The position numbers and the translations under genes were made by a program. A stretch of 64,000 nucleotides of DNA from positions 62,001 through 126,000 of the forward strand of contig JACKJE010000004.1 in assembly GCA_020638135.1 (NCBI GenBank), given 5' to 3'. Each line of letters starts with the position of its first letter. The stretch's first letter is position 1. The stretch is from Methylobacteriaceae bacterium. GTDB lineage: Bacteria; Pseudomonadota; Alphaproteobacteria; Rhizobiales; Beijerinckiaceae. The notes below the pieces were generated by a model, which did no database searches, was not told the DNA's origin, and saw nothing but the letters and a program-made list of their open reading frames with translations. Positions 17,619-26,537 of this stretch are shown here, in pieces.

Positions 17619-19139
17619 ATGTCATTCGCCTATTTCGACTGGATCGCGCACCATGCCGAGGTGCGCGGCGATCGCACCGCAGCCATCGATCTGGCGAGCC
17701 AGCGACGCTTCACCTATGCGCAGTTCGACGAGCGCATTGACCGGCTGGCGACGCATCTCGCCGGCCTCGGCGCAACGAAGGGCGAGCGCGTCGCCGTGCT
17801 CGCGGGCAATTCCACCGACATTCTGGAAACGCAATTCGCCTGCTTCCGGCTCGGCGCGATCTTCACGCCGCTCAACATTCGCCTCACCGTCCACGAACTC
17901 GCCTTCATCATCTCGGACGCCGCGCCCGTCCTGCTCGTGCACGACGGCGACTTCGCGACGATGGCGGAGGACCTGAAGAAGCAATGCGGCGTGCCGCATC
18001 TCCTCTCCTATGGCCCACCATATGAAAAGGCGATCGCCGCGTCAGAGCGTCTCGCCGAACACACGCCCTGCGCCATGGAGGACGTGTGCACCATCATGTA
18101 CACGTCGGGCACGACCGGAAAGCCGAAGGGGTCGCAGACGACCCATCTGATGAATTTCATCAACTGCATCAATCTCGGCATCGGCGTCTTCATCTCGCAG
18201 AAGACGAACCATCTGTGCGTGCTGCCGCTGTTCCACACCGGCGGGCTCAATTGCTACGTCAATCCTGTCTTCCACGCCGGTGGCTGCAACATTGTCATGC
18301 GCGCCTTCGATCCCGGCGAGACGTTGCGCATCATCGGCGATCCCGCGATCGGGCTGACGCATTTCTTCGGCGTTCCCTCGATCTACCAGTTCATGGGCGC
18401 CCATCCCGCCTTCGCCAACACCGATTTCGGGCGCCTGCAGATCGCCGGCGTCGGCGGCGCGCCCATGCCGGTGCCGCTGCTGAAGATCTGGGAATCGCGC
18501 GGCTGCACGCTGGTGCAGGGATACGGCATGACCGAGACGAGCCCGGCCGTTCTCGTGCTCGACGCGGAGGACGCCGCCCGCAAGGCGGGCTCGGCCGGCC
18601 GCCCGGTGCTGCATGGCGAGTTGAAGATCGTCGATGACGACGGCAATCAAGTGAAGAAGGGCGAAATGGGCGAACTGTGGGTCAAGGGCCCCAACATCAC
18701 GCCGGGCTACTGGAACCGCCCGGAGGCGAACAAGACCTCCTTCACCGACGGCTGGCTTCATACCGGCGACGCAGCGCGACAGGATGCGGACGGTTTCTAC
18801 TACATCGTCGACCGCACCAAGGACATGTACATTTCCGGCGGCGAGAACGTCTATCCGGCCGAGGTGGAAGACACGCTCTACCAGATCCCGCAGATCGCGG
18901 AAGCCGCTGTCATCGGCCAGCCCGATGGCACATGGGGCGAGACGGGGCTCGCCATCGTCGTGAGGAAACAGGGACAGGAATTGAGTGAGACGCAGGTGAT
19001 CGCGCATTGCCGCGAGCGCCTCGCGCGCTTCAAATGCCCGAGCCGCGTGCTCTTCATCGACGCGCTGCCACGCAACGCGACTGGCAAGGTCCACAAGCCG
19101 ACGCTGCGCTCGAGTTTTCTGGAGAAGGCGGGCGGATAG
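17619..19139 (+). CDS. Acyl-CoA synthetase (AMP-dependent ligase)
   Basis: 506 residues. It has the ANL-family motifs: IMYTSGTTGKPKGSQTTHL (P-loop, A3), GYGMTETSPAV (A5), DGWLHTGDAARQDADGFYYI (A7), DRTKDMYISGGENVYPAEVED (A8) and the catalytic Lys in PRNATGKVHKPTLR. It activates a carboxylic acid, probably a fatty acid, to the CoA thioester. In this locus it could feed both the fatty acyl reductase and the WS/DGAT. The ATG at 17619 follows GGGAGGACGCC. The exact chain length cannot be read from the sequence. Confidence 0.92.
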   Translation: MSFAYFDWIAHHAEVRGDRTAAIDLASQRRFTYAQFDERIDRLATHLAGLGATKGERVAVLAGNSTDILETQFACFRLGAIFTPLNIRLTVHELAFIISDAAPVLLVHDGDFATMAEDLKKQCGVPHLLSYGPPYEKAIAASERLAEHTPCAMEDVCTIMYTSGTTGKPKGSQTTHLMNFINCINLGIGVFISQKTNHLCVLPLFHTGGLNCYVNPVFHAGGCNIVMRAFDPGETLRIIGDPAIGLTHFFGVPSIYQFMGAHPAFANTDFGRLQIAGVGGAPMPVPLLKIWESRGCTLVQGYGMTETSPAVLVLDAEDAARKAGSAGRPVLHGELKIVDDDGNQVKKGEMGELWVKGPNITPGYWNRPEANKTSFTDGWLHTGDAARQDADGFYYIVDRTKDMYISGGENVYPAEVEDTLYQIPQIAEAAVIGQPDGTWGETGLAIVVRKQGQELSETQVIAHCRERLARFKCPSRVLFIDALPRNATGKVHKPTLRSSFLEKAGG

Positions 19140-19236
19140 GGCGAGGGCGCCGGCGGCGCGCAGGGGGGCGTGATGTCGCCTTTGAGCGGGGAGCGAGCGC
19201 AACCGGTCGAGCGCAGACCCTCTCTCAGCCGCCCCT

Positions 19237-19740
19237 CTACCCCCGCCGCGTCCCCTTTGCCCGGCCGAGATACTCCACCGTCTCCGGCCGCGCCTCCAGC
19301 CAGCCGCCCCATTTGCGGAACACTTTCGCCATACGCTCGGGCTGCACGCCGAGCTGCGTCATCGCGACGCCGCCGTTCACCGATTCCGCGTAATCCGCAA
19401 TCAGCCCGTCGCGCAGCCGAAACCGGCTCATGCCGTCGATGATCACGCGCTTGCCTTTGAATTCCTCGCGCGTCGAGGTGAAGGAGGAGAGCGACCAGGC
19501 GTAGGCGAGGTCGCCCTTTACGAGCGGGTCGAACATTTCCCAGCGATAGTCCGGCCCCGCGTCGCCGTGGAAGAGATGGCTCATCATGTGCGCTATCTCG
19601 GGTCGGCCCACGTGGTCGCCGTAGATGTAGTCGTGATAGACCGCGTCTTGCGTGAAGCATTGCGCAAATGCCTCGCCGTCGCCGGCTTCGGCGGCGCGGG
19701 TGAAACGGTCGAGCAGGTTTTCGAACGCCGCCTGGTCCAT
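19237..19740 (-). CDS. SnoaL-like / NTF2-fold protein
   Basis: 167 residues. The opening LLDRFTRAAEAGDGEAFAQCFTQDAVYHDYIYGDHVG and the later KRVIIDGMSRFRLRDGLIADY are typical of the SnoaL-like cone fold, which includes small isomerases, cyclases and many uncharacterised proteins. It converges with the acyl-CoA ligase. The pocket residues His and Asp in YHDY are present, but no substrate can be named. Confidence 0.82.
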   Translation of the reverse strand: MDQAAFENLLDRFTRAAEAGDGEAFAQCFTQDAVYHDYIYGDHVGRPEIAHMMSHLFHGDAGPDYRWEMFDPLVKGDLAYAWSLSSFTSTREEFKGKRVIIDGMSRFRLRDGLIADYAESVNGGVAMTQLGVQPERMAKVFRKWGGWLEARPETVEYLGRAKGTRRG

Positions 19741-19890
19741 TTCTCGCGCCTCCCGCGTGTCGCTTTCATTTTTCGCAAATCGCGCAACACTTTGCCGCAG
19801 GGCCTGCTTGCCGCCAAATGTTCTTGAAACGTTCTTGCTTCTTTTCCGGTCTGCCGCTAGCCTGTATGCGGGGTTGCAGCGGGGGCGCAG

Positions 19891-21432
19891 ATGGTCGTCA
19901 GGGTCGCCACGGTGGCGTTCGAGGGCATAGAGGCGCGGCCCGTCGACGTGCAGGTCCAGCTCTCCTCAGGCAATGTCGTCTTCACCATTGTCGGCCTCGC
20001 CGACAAGGCGGTCGCCGAATCCCGCGAGCGGGTGCGGGCCGCGCTGACGGCGTCCGGCCTGGCGCTGCCGGCGAAACGCATCACCGTCAATCTCGCGCCC
20101 GCCGACATGCCGAAGGAGGGCTCGCACTATGATTTGCCGATCGCGCTCGCCGTCATGGCGGCGATCGGCGCGCTGCCGGCCGACGCGCTCGGCGGCTTCA
20201 CCGTCCTCGGCGAACTCGCGCTCGACGGCTCGCTGACGCCGGTGGCAGGCGTCCTGCCGGCCGCGGTCGCGGCAAATTCGCGCGGCCATGGGCTGATCTG
20301 CCCGGCCGAATGCGGCCCGGAAGCCGCCTGGGCGTCGGGCGACATGGAGGTGATTGCGCCGCGCTCGCTGATCCAGCTCGCCAATCATTTCAAGGGGACG
20401 CAGGTCCTGTCGCGCCCGCAGCCCGGCGTGCGCACGGCGGGCGGCGCGCTGCCCGATCTGCGCGACATCAAGGGCCAGGAGAGCGCCAAGCGCGCGCTCG
20501 AAATCGCCGCCGCCGGCGGCCACAATCTGCTGATGAACGGCCCGCCCGGCGCCGGCAAATCCATGCTGGCGCAGCGCCTGCCGTCGATCCTGCCGCCGCT
20601 GAGCCCGAAGGAGCTGCTCGAAGTCTCCATGATCCATTCGGTCGCTGGCGCGCTGGCCGGCGGCCAGCTCACCGATCGCCGACCCTTCCGCAGCCCACAT
20701 CATTCCGCCTCCATGCCGGCGCTCGTCGGCGGCGGCGCGGGCGCGCGGCCCGGCGAGATTTCGCTCGCCCATCACGGCGTGCTGTTTCTCGACGAATTGC
20801 CGGAGTTTCAACCGCAGGTGCTCGATTCCCTGCGCCAGCCGATGGAGACCGGCGAGGTCGCCATCGCCCGCGCCAATCACCGCACCGTCTATCCCGCACG
20901 CTTCCAACTCGTCGCGGCCATGAACCCGTGCCGTTGCGGCCATGCGCTCGATCCGGGCTATGCCTGCGCGCGCGGGCCGGTGCAGCGCTGCTCGGCGCAA
21001 TATCAGGCGCGTCTTTCAGGCCCGCTGCTCGACCGCATCGACCTGCAGATCGAAGTGCCGGCGGTCTCGGCGGCCGATCTCATCCTGCCCGCGCCCGCCG
21101 AAGGCTCGGCCGAAACCGCGCGCCGTGTCGCCGCCGCCCGCGCGGTTCAGGCCGAGCGCTATGCGGCGGTCGGGCTTGCCGGCGTCTCCACCAATGCGGC
21201 GGCGCCGACCCGCGCGATCGAGGAACTCGTCGCCGTCGACGCGGGCGCGCAGGCGCTGGTGCGCGATGCGGCCGAGCGTTTCGCCTTGTCGGCGCGTGGT
21301 TACCATCGGGTTCTCAAACTCGCCCGCACCATCGCCGACCTCGACGGCTCCTCGGCCGTGCGCCGCCCGCATCTGGCCGAAGCGCTCGCCTATCGCACGG
21401 GCATGGACCGCGCCGCCCACGCGGCGGCATGA
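19891..21432 (+). CDS. comM: YifB/ComM family Mg-chelatase-like AAA+ ATPase
   Basis: 513 residues. The N-terminal Lon-like ChlI domain (VNLAPADMPKEGSHYDLPIA) is followed by the AAA+ domain with Walker A GPPGAGKSML, Walker B GVLFLDELPEF and a Mg-chelatase C-terminal domain starting near FALSARGYHRVLKLARTIADL. ComM is a hexameric helicase that extends branch migration when single-stranded DNA integrates in natural transformation. The zinc-like CRCGHALDPG loop is also standard for the family. The frame is intact. Confidence 0.95.
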   Translation: MVVRVATVAFEGIEARPVDVQVQLSSGNVVFTIVGLADKAVAESRERVRAALTASGLALPAKRITVNLAPADMPKEGSHYDLPIALAVMAAIGALPADALGGFTVLGELALDGSLTPVAGVLPAAVAANSRGHGLICPAECGPEAAWASGDMEVIAPRSLIQLANHFKGTQVLSRPQPGVRTAGGALPDLRDIKGQESAKRALEIAAAGGHNLLMNGPPGAGKSMLAQRLPSILPPLSPKELLEVSMIHSVAGALAGGQLTDRRPFRSPHHSASMPALVGGGAGARPGEISLAHHGVLFLDELPEFQPQVLDSLRQPMETGEVAIARANHRTVYPARFQLVAAMNPCRCGHALDPGYACARGPVQRCSAQYQARLSGPLLDRIDLQIEVPAVSAADLILPAPAEGSAETARRVAAARAVQAERYAAVGLAGVSTNAAAPTRAIEELVAVDAGAQALVRDAAERFALSARGYHRVLKLARTIADLDGSSAVRRPHLAEALAYRTGMDRAAHAAA

Positions 21433-21472
21433 CGTCGCCCGGCTTATCGGGCGTTTACGTTTCCCGTTCACA

Positions 21473-22672
21473 ATGGCCCCGAATAGGGAGTTGCGGGCAA
21501 ACGTGAGCGGTCGGGTCCGGAACATCGACATCCTGCGCGGGATCGCCATTCTCGGCGTCGTGCAGCTGCACGCCTTCAGCCAGACCGGCGCCTACGCCTT
21601 TCTCGGCGCGCCGGACGCCGCGCTCAAATTCGCGAGCATCGGCTGGGCCGGCGTCGACCTGTTCTTCGTCCTCTCCGCCTATCTCCTGACCGGCAACCTG
21701 CTGCGCCATCGCGACGCGCCGGGCCTCGCCCTGTCCTTCTACAAGCGGCGCGCGCTGCGCATCCTGCCGCTTTACTGGACGGTGCTGATCGTCGGCTCGC
21801 TGCTCGGCATCATCTGGGACATCTCCGGCGGAACCGCCAATTCCTTCCTGTTCGGCAATCAGCACCCGCTCTGGGTCTATCTCGTCTTCGCGCAGAACTG
21901 GATCGACGGCTGGACGGGCGCGCGCGCCGCCATGTTTCTCGCGCCGACCTGGTCGCTGGCTGTCGAGGAGCATCTCTACCTGCTTCTGCCTCTGTTCGTG
22001 CCGCGCCTCGGCCTGCGCGGTCTTTGCGCGTTGGCTGTCGCCTGGATCGTCACGGCGCCCTTCATCCGCTACGGCCTGGCGAGCGACGTCCGTCCCTGGG
22101 CCGCCTATGTCTGGACGATTGCGCGGCTCGATGCTTTCGGCATCGGCATAATCGCGGCGGTCTGGATGTCGAAACGCCCCGAGACCATCCGCGCCCTGCC
22201 GCCGCTGCCTTTCGCGCTGGCCGCCGCGGCCTTCTGGGCGCTGCTCTCGCGCATCGCGCCCGAGCCGCAGACCGGTCTGCTCGCCTCGGCGATCGCGCCG
22301 ACCATCGCCGCCGCTGCGGCGGCCTGCGCGCTCGTTGCGGGGCTCGCGGCCGCCGGCCGCCCATCCGCAGCGCCGGCTGGCCGTCTCGCGCGCGCGCTCG
22401 CCTGGTGCGGCGAACATTGCTTTTCGCTCTACCTCCTGCACCTGCCGCTCATCGCCGCGCCCTTCCTGTTTGCCGGCGCGCCGCAGGTCGCGCCCAATGT
22501 GATGAACAGCGTCGAAGGCGTGCTCCTGACGCTCATCGGCGTCGGCGCGACTTTCGGGCTTGCCGGCCTCGCCTATCGGTGGATCGAAAAGCCGTACATG
22601 GATATGGCGGAAACCGCCGCGCCGTATCGGCGCGCCGCCGCCGTTGCGGACGCGCCGCTGCGCGCCGTCTAG
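21473..22672 (+). CDS. Membrane acyltransferase, family 3 (OafA/YrhL-like)
   Basis: 399 residues with about ten membrane segments. The N-terminus reads RNIDILRGIAILGVVQLHAF with the conserved Arg-His pair of acyltransferase-3 proteins, then GVDLFFVLSAYLLTGNLL and YKRRALRILPLYW. The C-terminus has SLYLLHLPLI and RWIEKPYMD. Such proteins move acetyl or other acyl groups onto surface polysaccharides or lipids. The ATG at 21473 was chosen as the first in front of the conserved N-terminus. The gene follows comM by 40 bases. Confidence 0.88.
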   Translation: MAPNRELRANVSGRVRNIDILRGIAILGVVQLHAFSQTGAYAFLGAPDAALKFASIGWAGVDLFFVLSAYLLTGNLLRHRDAPGLALSFYKRRALRILPLYWTVLIVGSLLGIIWDISGGTANSFLFGNQHPLWVYLVFAQNWIDGWTGARAAMFLAPTWSLAVEEHLYLLLPLFVPRLGLRGLCALAVAWIVTAPFIRYGLASDVRPWAAYVWTIARLDAFGIGIIAAVWMSKRPETIRALPPLPFALAAAAFWALLSRIAPEPQTGLLASAIAPTIAAAAAACALVAGLAAAGRPSAAPAGRLARALAWCGEHCFSLYLLHLPLIAAPFLFAGAPQVAPNVMNSVEGVLLTLIGVGATFGLAGLAYRWIEKPYMDMAETAAPYRRAAAVADAPLRAV

Positions 22673-22761
22673 GCGGGTTTTAGGCCCGTTAACGAAGAAA
22701 TCTCACAAAGCGCCGTCGCAAGTCTTTCTCAACCGGCCCGCGCCACACTGGGCATGCGCCA

Positions 22762-24537
22762 GTGTCCGGCGCAGGACCCGCTGTCATGTCGTCGAATGTC
22801 CTCGCTTTCCTGGCAACCGGCCTCGCCGCGCTCATGGCGGGCGTGCTGCTCGGCCGTCGCCTCGGCGAGGCTGTCGGCGGCGAGCGCCGTGCGCCCGAAG
22901 CCATGGAGCAGGAGACCGAGCGCCTGCGCGACGAAGTGTGGGAGCTCAAGGCCGCCGCCGCCGCGCGCGACCGCGCCGAAGCCGCCAGCGAAGCCAAGTC
23001 GCGCTTTCTGGCGACTGTCAGCCACGAGATCCGCACGCCGCTCAACGGCATTCTCGGCATGACCGACCTACTCGCCTCCATGCAGCTCGACGCCGAGGCG
23101 CAATCCTATCTGGCCGCCATCCGCACCTCGGGCGAGGCGCTCGGCACGCTGATCGACGAAATTCTCGATTTCTCGCGCATTGAGGCCGGCCGCCTCGAAC
23201 TCGATCATTCGCCCTTCGATCTTGCTCCGCTGGTCGAGGGCGTGGTCGAACTCGTCGCCCCGCGCGCGCAGGGCAAGGGCATCGAGGTCGCAGCCCATGT
23301 CGGGCCAGACGTTCCCGCGCGCCTCGTCGGCGACGCCGCGCGCCTGCGCCAGATCCTAATCAATCTCGCCGGCAACGCCGTGAAATATACCGAGCGGGGC
23401 GGCGTCGGCCTGCGCGTATCGCGCGGGCAGGGCGAGGCCATCGTCTTCTCGGTCGAAGACACCGGGCCGGGCGTGCCGAAGGAACAGAGCGCGGCCATTT
23501 TCCAGGAATTCGAACGCGGCGACGGTTCCGCCACGGCCGCGCATGGCGGCGCCGGTCTCGGCCTGGCGATTTCGCGCGCGCTCGCCGAGCGGATGGGCGG
23601 CGAACTGACGCTCGCCCGTTCCGACGCGACCGGCTCGACTTTCCAGCTCTCCGTGCCGCTCCCGGCGGAAGCCGCGCCGCAGGGCGCTGCGCCCTCGCTC
23701 GAAGGCCGCCGCGCCCTCATTGTCGCGCAATCGCCGTTCGAGGCGCCCTTCCTCGGCGAGCAACTCGCAGCGGTCGGGGCCACGGTCGAGCGCGCCGAGG
23801 GTGAGGACGCCGCCATGCTGGCGCTCGCGCAACGCGCGCCGCCCGATGTCGTCATCGTCGATTGCGCGCTCGGCGAACAGGCCTCGCGCCGCATCGCCGA
23901 GGCCGCGCGCGCCGCGCACGCCGGCCGCACGCTGGTTCTCGTCTCGCCCTTCGAGCGGCGCACCATCGGCCGCAGCGTTCTCGGCGCCTTCGACGGCTGG
24001 CTGGTCAAGCCGGTGCGTCACGCCTCGCTGTTCGCCCGTATCTCCGATCGCCTCAACGGCGTCGGCGAAGCCGCGCCCGCTGCGGCCGATGCGCCCGAGG
24101 CGCGTCCGCTCGCCGGGCTGCGCGTCCTCGTCGCGGAGGATAACGACATCAATGCGCTGATCGCGCAGCGCTGCCTCGAGCGCGCCGGCGCCATGGCCGA
24201 GCGCGTGGTCGACGGCCTCGCCGCCGTCGCCGAGATCGAGGACGCCGCCAACGGCAAGCGCACCCCGTTCGACGCTGTCGTGATGGACATCCGCATGCCG
24301 CGTCTCGACGGCCTGTCAGCCGCGCGCCGAATTCGCGCCGTCCAGGCGACGGTCGGCGTCGCCCCGACGCCGCTGATCGCGCTGACTGCCAATGCCGCGC
24401 AGGAGGATCGCCACGCCGCCGAGGCGGCGGGCTTTGCCGCCTTTTTCGTCAAGCCCTTCGACGCCGACGCGCTGACCCGCGCCGTCGCGACGCTCGCGCG
24501 CGCCGCGCCCGCGCAGGGCGAGGCGCTGGGCGCGTAG
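22762..24537 (+). CDS. Hybrid sensor histidine kinase with two receiver domains
   Basis: 591 residues from GTG 22762 (ATG 22786 is an alternative). One N-terminal membrane segment (VLAFLATGLAALMAGVLLG) and a short coiled coil lead to the HisKA site FLATVSHEIRTPLNGILG (His about 88), then a HATPase domain (NLAGNAVKYTERGG, EDTGPGVP, GAGLGLAISRAL). The first receiver domain (about 315-425) is degenerate: it lacks the usual acidic pocket but keeps a VVIVDC strand. The second (about 450-580) is complete, with VLVAEDNDINALIA, VVMDIRMPRLDGL and FFVKPF. No sensor domain is present in the periplasm, so the signal is probably internal. No partner regulator is adjacent. Confidence 0.93.
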   Translation: MSGAGPAVMSSNVLAFLATGLAALMAGVLLGRRLGEAVGGERRAPEAMEQETERLRDEVWELKAAAAARDRAEAASEAKSRFLATVSHEIRTPLNGILGMTDLLASMQLDAEAQSYLAAIRTSGEALGTLIDEILDFSRIEAGRLELDHSPFDLAPLVEGVVELVAPRAQGKGIEVAAHVGPDVPARLVGDAARLRQILINLAGNAVKYTERGGVGLRVSRGQGEAIVFSVEDTGPGVPKEQSAAIFQEFERGDGSATAAHGGAGLGLAISRALAERMGGELTLARSDATGSTFQLSVPLPAEAAPQGAAPSLEGRRALIVAQSPFEAPFLGEQLAAVGATVERAEGEDAAMLALAQRAPPDVVIVDCALGEQASRRIAEAARAAHAGRTLVLVSPFERRTIGRSVLGAFDGWLVKPVRHASLFARISDRLNGVGEAAPAAADAPEARPLAGLRVLVAEDNDINALIAQRCLERAGAMAERVVDGLAAVAEIEDAANGKRTPFDAVVMDIRMPRLDGLSAARRIRAVQATVGVAPTPLIALTANAAQEDRHAAEAAGFAAFFVKPFDADALTRAVATLARAAPAQGEALGA

Positions 24538-24607
24538 GCGCTTCTGTCACAATCCCGTTGGCAATCGATGGCACTCCGGCTCCAATGGTCCCTGGAGACG
24601 ATTCGGA

Positions 24608-25516
24608 ATGTCCAAGCGCGCGCCCGGCGATGAAGACCGTCGAGACCTCGGACTGCTGTTGCGCTTTCCCCGGCGCAAGAAGAACCGCGCGAGTTTCGGC
24701 GGCACGCTGTGCCGGGCCGGCTCGCTCGAATTGCGGCTGGCCGAGACGAAGAAGGAAATCCGCAAGGCGCAGCGCCTGCGCTACAAGGTGTTCTACGAGG
24801 AGGGCGGCGCGACGCCTGATCGCACGGCGGCGCTGATCCGCCGCGACGTCTGCGCCTTCGACCGCGTCTGCGATCATCTGCTCGTCGTCGATCACGCCGC
24901 TCTCAACCGCTTCGGCCGCGCGCGACCGAAGGTCGTCGGCGCCTATCGCCTGCTGCGGCAGGAGATCGCCGGAGCGAATTTCGGCTTCTACAGCGCCGGC
25001 GAATACGACCTCGCGCCGCTGCTCGCGCGCCACAAGGGCAAGCGCTTCCTCGAACTCGGCCGCTCCTGCGTGCTCGCGCCCTACAGAAGCAAGCGCGTGC
25101 TCGAACTGCTGTGGCGCGGCATTGGCCTCTACATCGAACATCACAAGATCGACGCCATGTTCGGCTGCGCCAGTTTCGCGGGCGTCGATCCCGCATCCCA
25201 TGCGCGCGCGCTCAGCTTCCTCGCCCATCACGCGCCGAGCCGGCCGGACTGGCGCGTGCGTGCGCTCGACGCCCGCCATGTCGCCATGGCGACCATGCCG
25301 CGCGACGAGATCGATACGCGCAGGACGCTCGCCGAACTGCCGCCCTTGGTGAAGGGCTACCTGCGCTGCGGCGCGACCTTCGGCGACGGCGCCGTGGTCG
25401 ACCGGCAGTTCGGCACGACCGATGTTTTCGTTGTCATGCCGGTGGCCGATATCGACGCGCGCGTGTTCGGCCGTTTCGGCGCGGGCAAGCAGGCGGCGGA
25501 GATCGCTGCGGCCTGA
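24608..25516 (+). CDS. olsB: Ornithine N-acyltransferase OlsB (GNAT, ornithine lipid synthesis)
   Basis: 302 residues. After a basic N-terminus the protein reads LELRLAETKKEIRKAQRLRYKVFYEEG, then LELGRSCVLAPYRSKRVLELLWRGIG and FGCASFAGVDP, the hallmarks of OlsB. It transfers a 3-hydroxyacyl chain from acyl carrier protein to the alpha-amino group of ornithine, giving lyso-ornithine lipid. The OlsA acyltransferase that completes the lipid is not nearby; separate loci for the two are common in rhizobia. The gene follows the histidine kinase on the same strand with a 70-base gap. Confidence 0.88.
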   Translation: MSKRAPGDEDRRDLGLLLRFPRRKKNRASFGGTLCRAGSLELRLAETKKEIRKAQRLRYKVFYEEGGATPDRTAALIRRDVCAFDRVCDHLLVVDHAALNRFGRARPKVVGAYRLLRQEIAGANFGFYSAGEYDLAPLLARHKGKRFLELGRSCVLAPYRSKRVLELLWRGIGLYIEHHKIDAMFGCASFAGVDPASHARALSFLAHHAPSRPDWRVRALDARHVAMATMPRDEIDTRRTLAELPPLVKGYLRCGATFGDGAVVDRQFGTTDVFVVMPVADIDARVFGRFGAGKQAAEIAAA

Positions 25517-25567
25517 GAGGCTTGCGCACGACCGCGCATGCCGCGATCCTCCCATGCGGGAGGACCC

Positions 25568-26425
25568 ATGCCGAAAATTCTCTACGAAAAAGACGGCCGC
25601 ATTGGCCGCATTACGCTCAATCGTCCCGAGGTGATGAACGCCATCGACGACGATGTTCCGCGCGAACTGGCCGAAGCCGTCGAGCGCGCGAATTCGGATC
25701 GCGGCGTACATGTCATCGTGCTCTCAGGGAACGGCCCCGGCTTCTGCGCCGGCTACGATCTCACCTATTACGCGCAATCCAAGGAACGCCATTCCGCCGA
25801 CGACATCCCTCTCTGGGATCCGATGCAGGACTATGCCTTCATGATGCGCAACACGGAACTCTTCATGAGCCTGTGGCGCAGCTATCGGCCGGTCGTCTGC
25901 AAGGTGCACGGCTATGCGGTCGCCGGCGGGTCGGACATTGCGCTGTGCAGCGACATCGTCGTCATGGAGGACAGAGCGCAGATCGGCTACATGCCGGCGC
26001 GCGTCTGGGGCTGCCCGACGACCGCCATGTGGGTCTATCGGCTGGGCGCCGAGCAGGCCAAGCGCATGCTGTTCACCGGCGACAAGATCGACGGGACCGA
26101 GGCCGCCCGCATCGGCCTGGTGCACAAGGCCGTCCCGCGTGAAAACCTCGACGCGGAGGTCGAGGCGCTCGCCGAGCGCATGGCGAGCGTGCCGATCAAC
26201 CAGCTGATGATGCAGAAGCTGATGATCAATCAGGCGATCGAGGCCATGGGGCTCAAGCACACGCAGATGTTCGCGACCCTGTTCGACGGCGTCACGCGCC
26301 ACTCGCCGGAAGGCTTCAATTTCAAGCGCCGCGCCGAGGAGGTCGGCTGGAAGGAGGCTGTCCGCAACCGCGATCAGGGAACCTGGGACTGGACGGAAAA
26401 CAGGCCGATCAACCCGACGAGGTGA
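25568..26425 (+). CDS. Enoyl-CoA hydratase/isomerase (crotonase) family protein
   Basis: 285 residues. The crotonase fold is clear: RITLNRPEVMNAIDDDVP, VIVLSGNGPGFCAGYDL (first oxyanion strand), VVCKVHGYAVAGGSDIALCSD (second, HGYAVAGG) and ARIGLVHKAVP. In place of the usual catalytic glutamates the active-site loop reads GYMPARVWGCP, as in a subgroup with an ARVWGxP motif often seen in actinobacteria and alphaproteobacteria. The C-terminus ends DWTENRP, typical of this subgroup. ATG 25568 has a GGGAGGA site 7 bases upstream. The substrate is unknown. Confidence 0.9.
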   Translation: MPKILYEKDGRIGRITLNRPEVMNAIDDDVPRELAEAVERANSDRGVHVIVLSGNGPGFCAGYDLTYYAQSKERHSADDIPLWDPMQDYAFMMRNTELFMSLWRSYRPVVCKVHGYAVAGGSDIALCSDIVVMEDRAQIGYMPARVWGCPTTAMWVYRLGAEQAKRMLFTGDKIDGTEAARIGLVHKAVPRENLDAEVEALAERMASVPINQLMMQKLMINQAIEAMGLKHTQMFATLFDGVTRHSPEGFNFKRRAEEVGWKEAVRNRDQGTWDWTENRPINPTR

Positions 26426-26537
26426 TTGACGAACGTGGAGAAAAAGGCGACTTGCCGGCGGCGATCTGGTCTCCGCCGGTCAAATTTTCGCCGGAGGCGC
26501 CCTATCTAGGGGATCGATCCCCGCCGAAAAGCCATCC

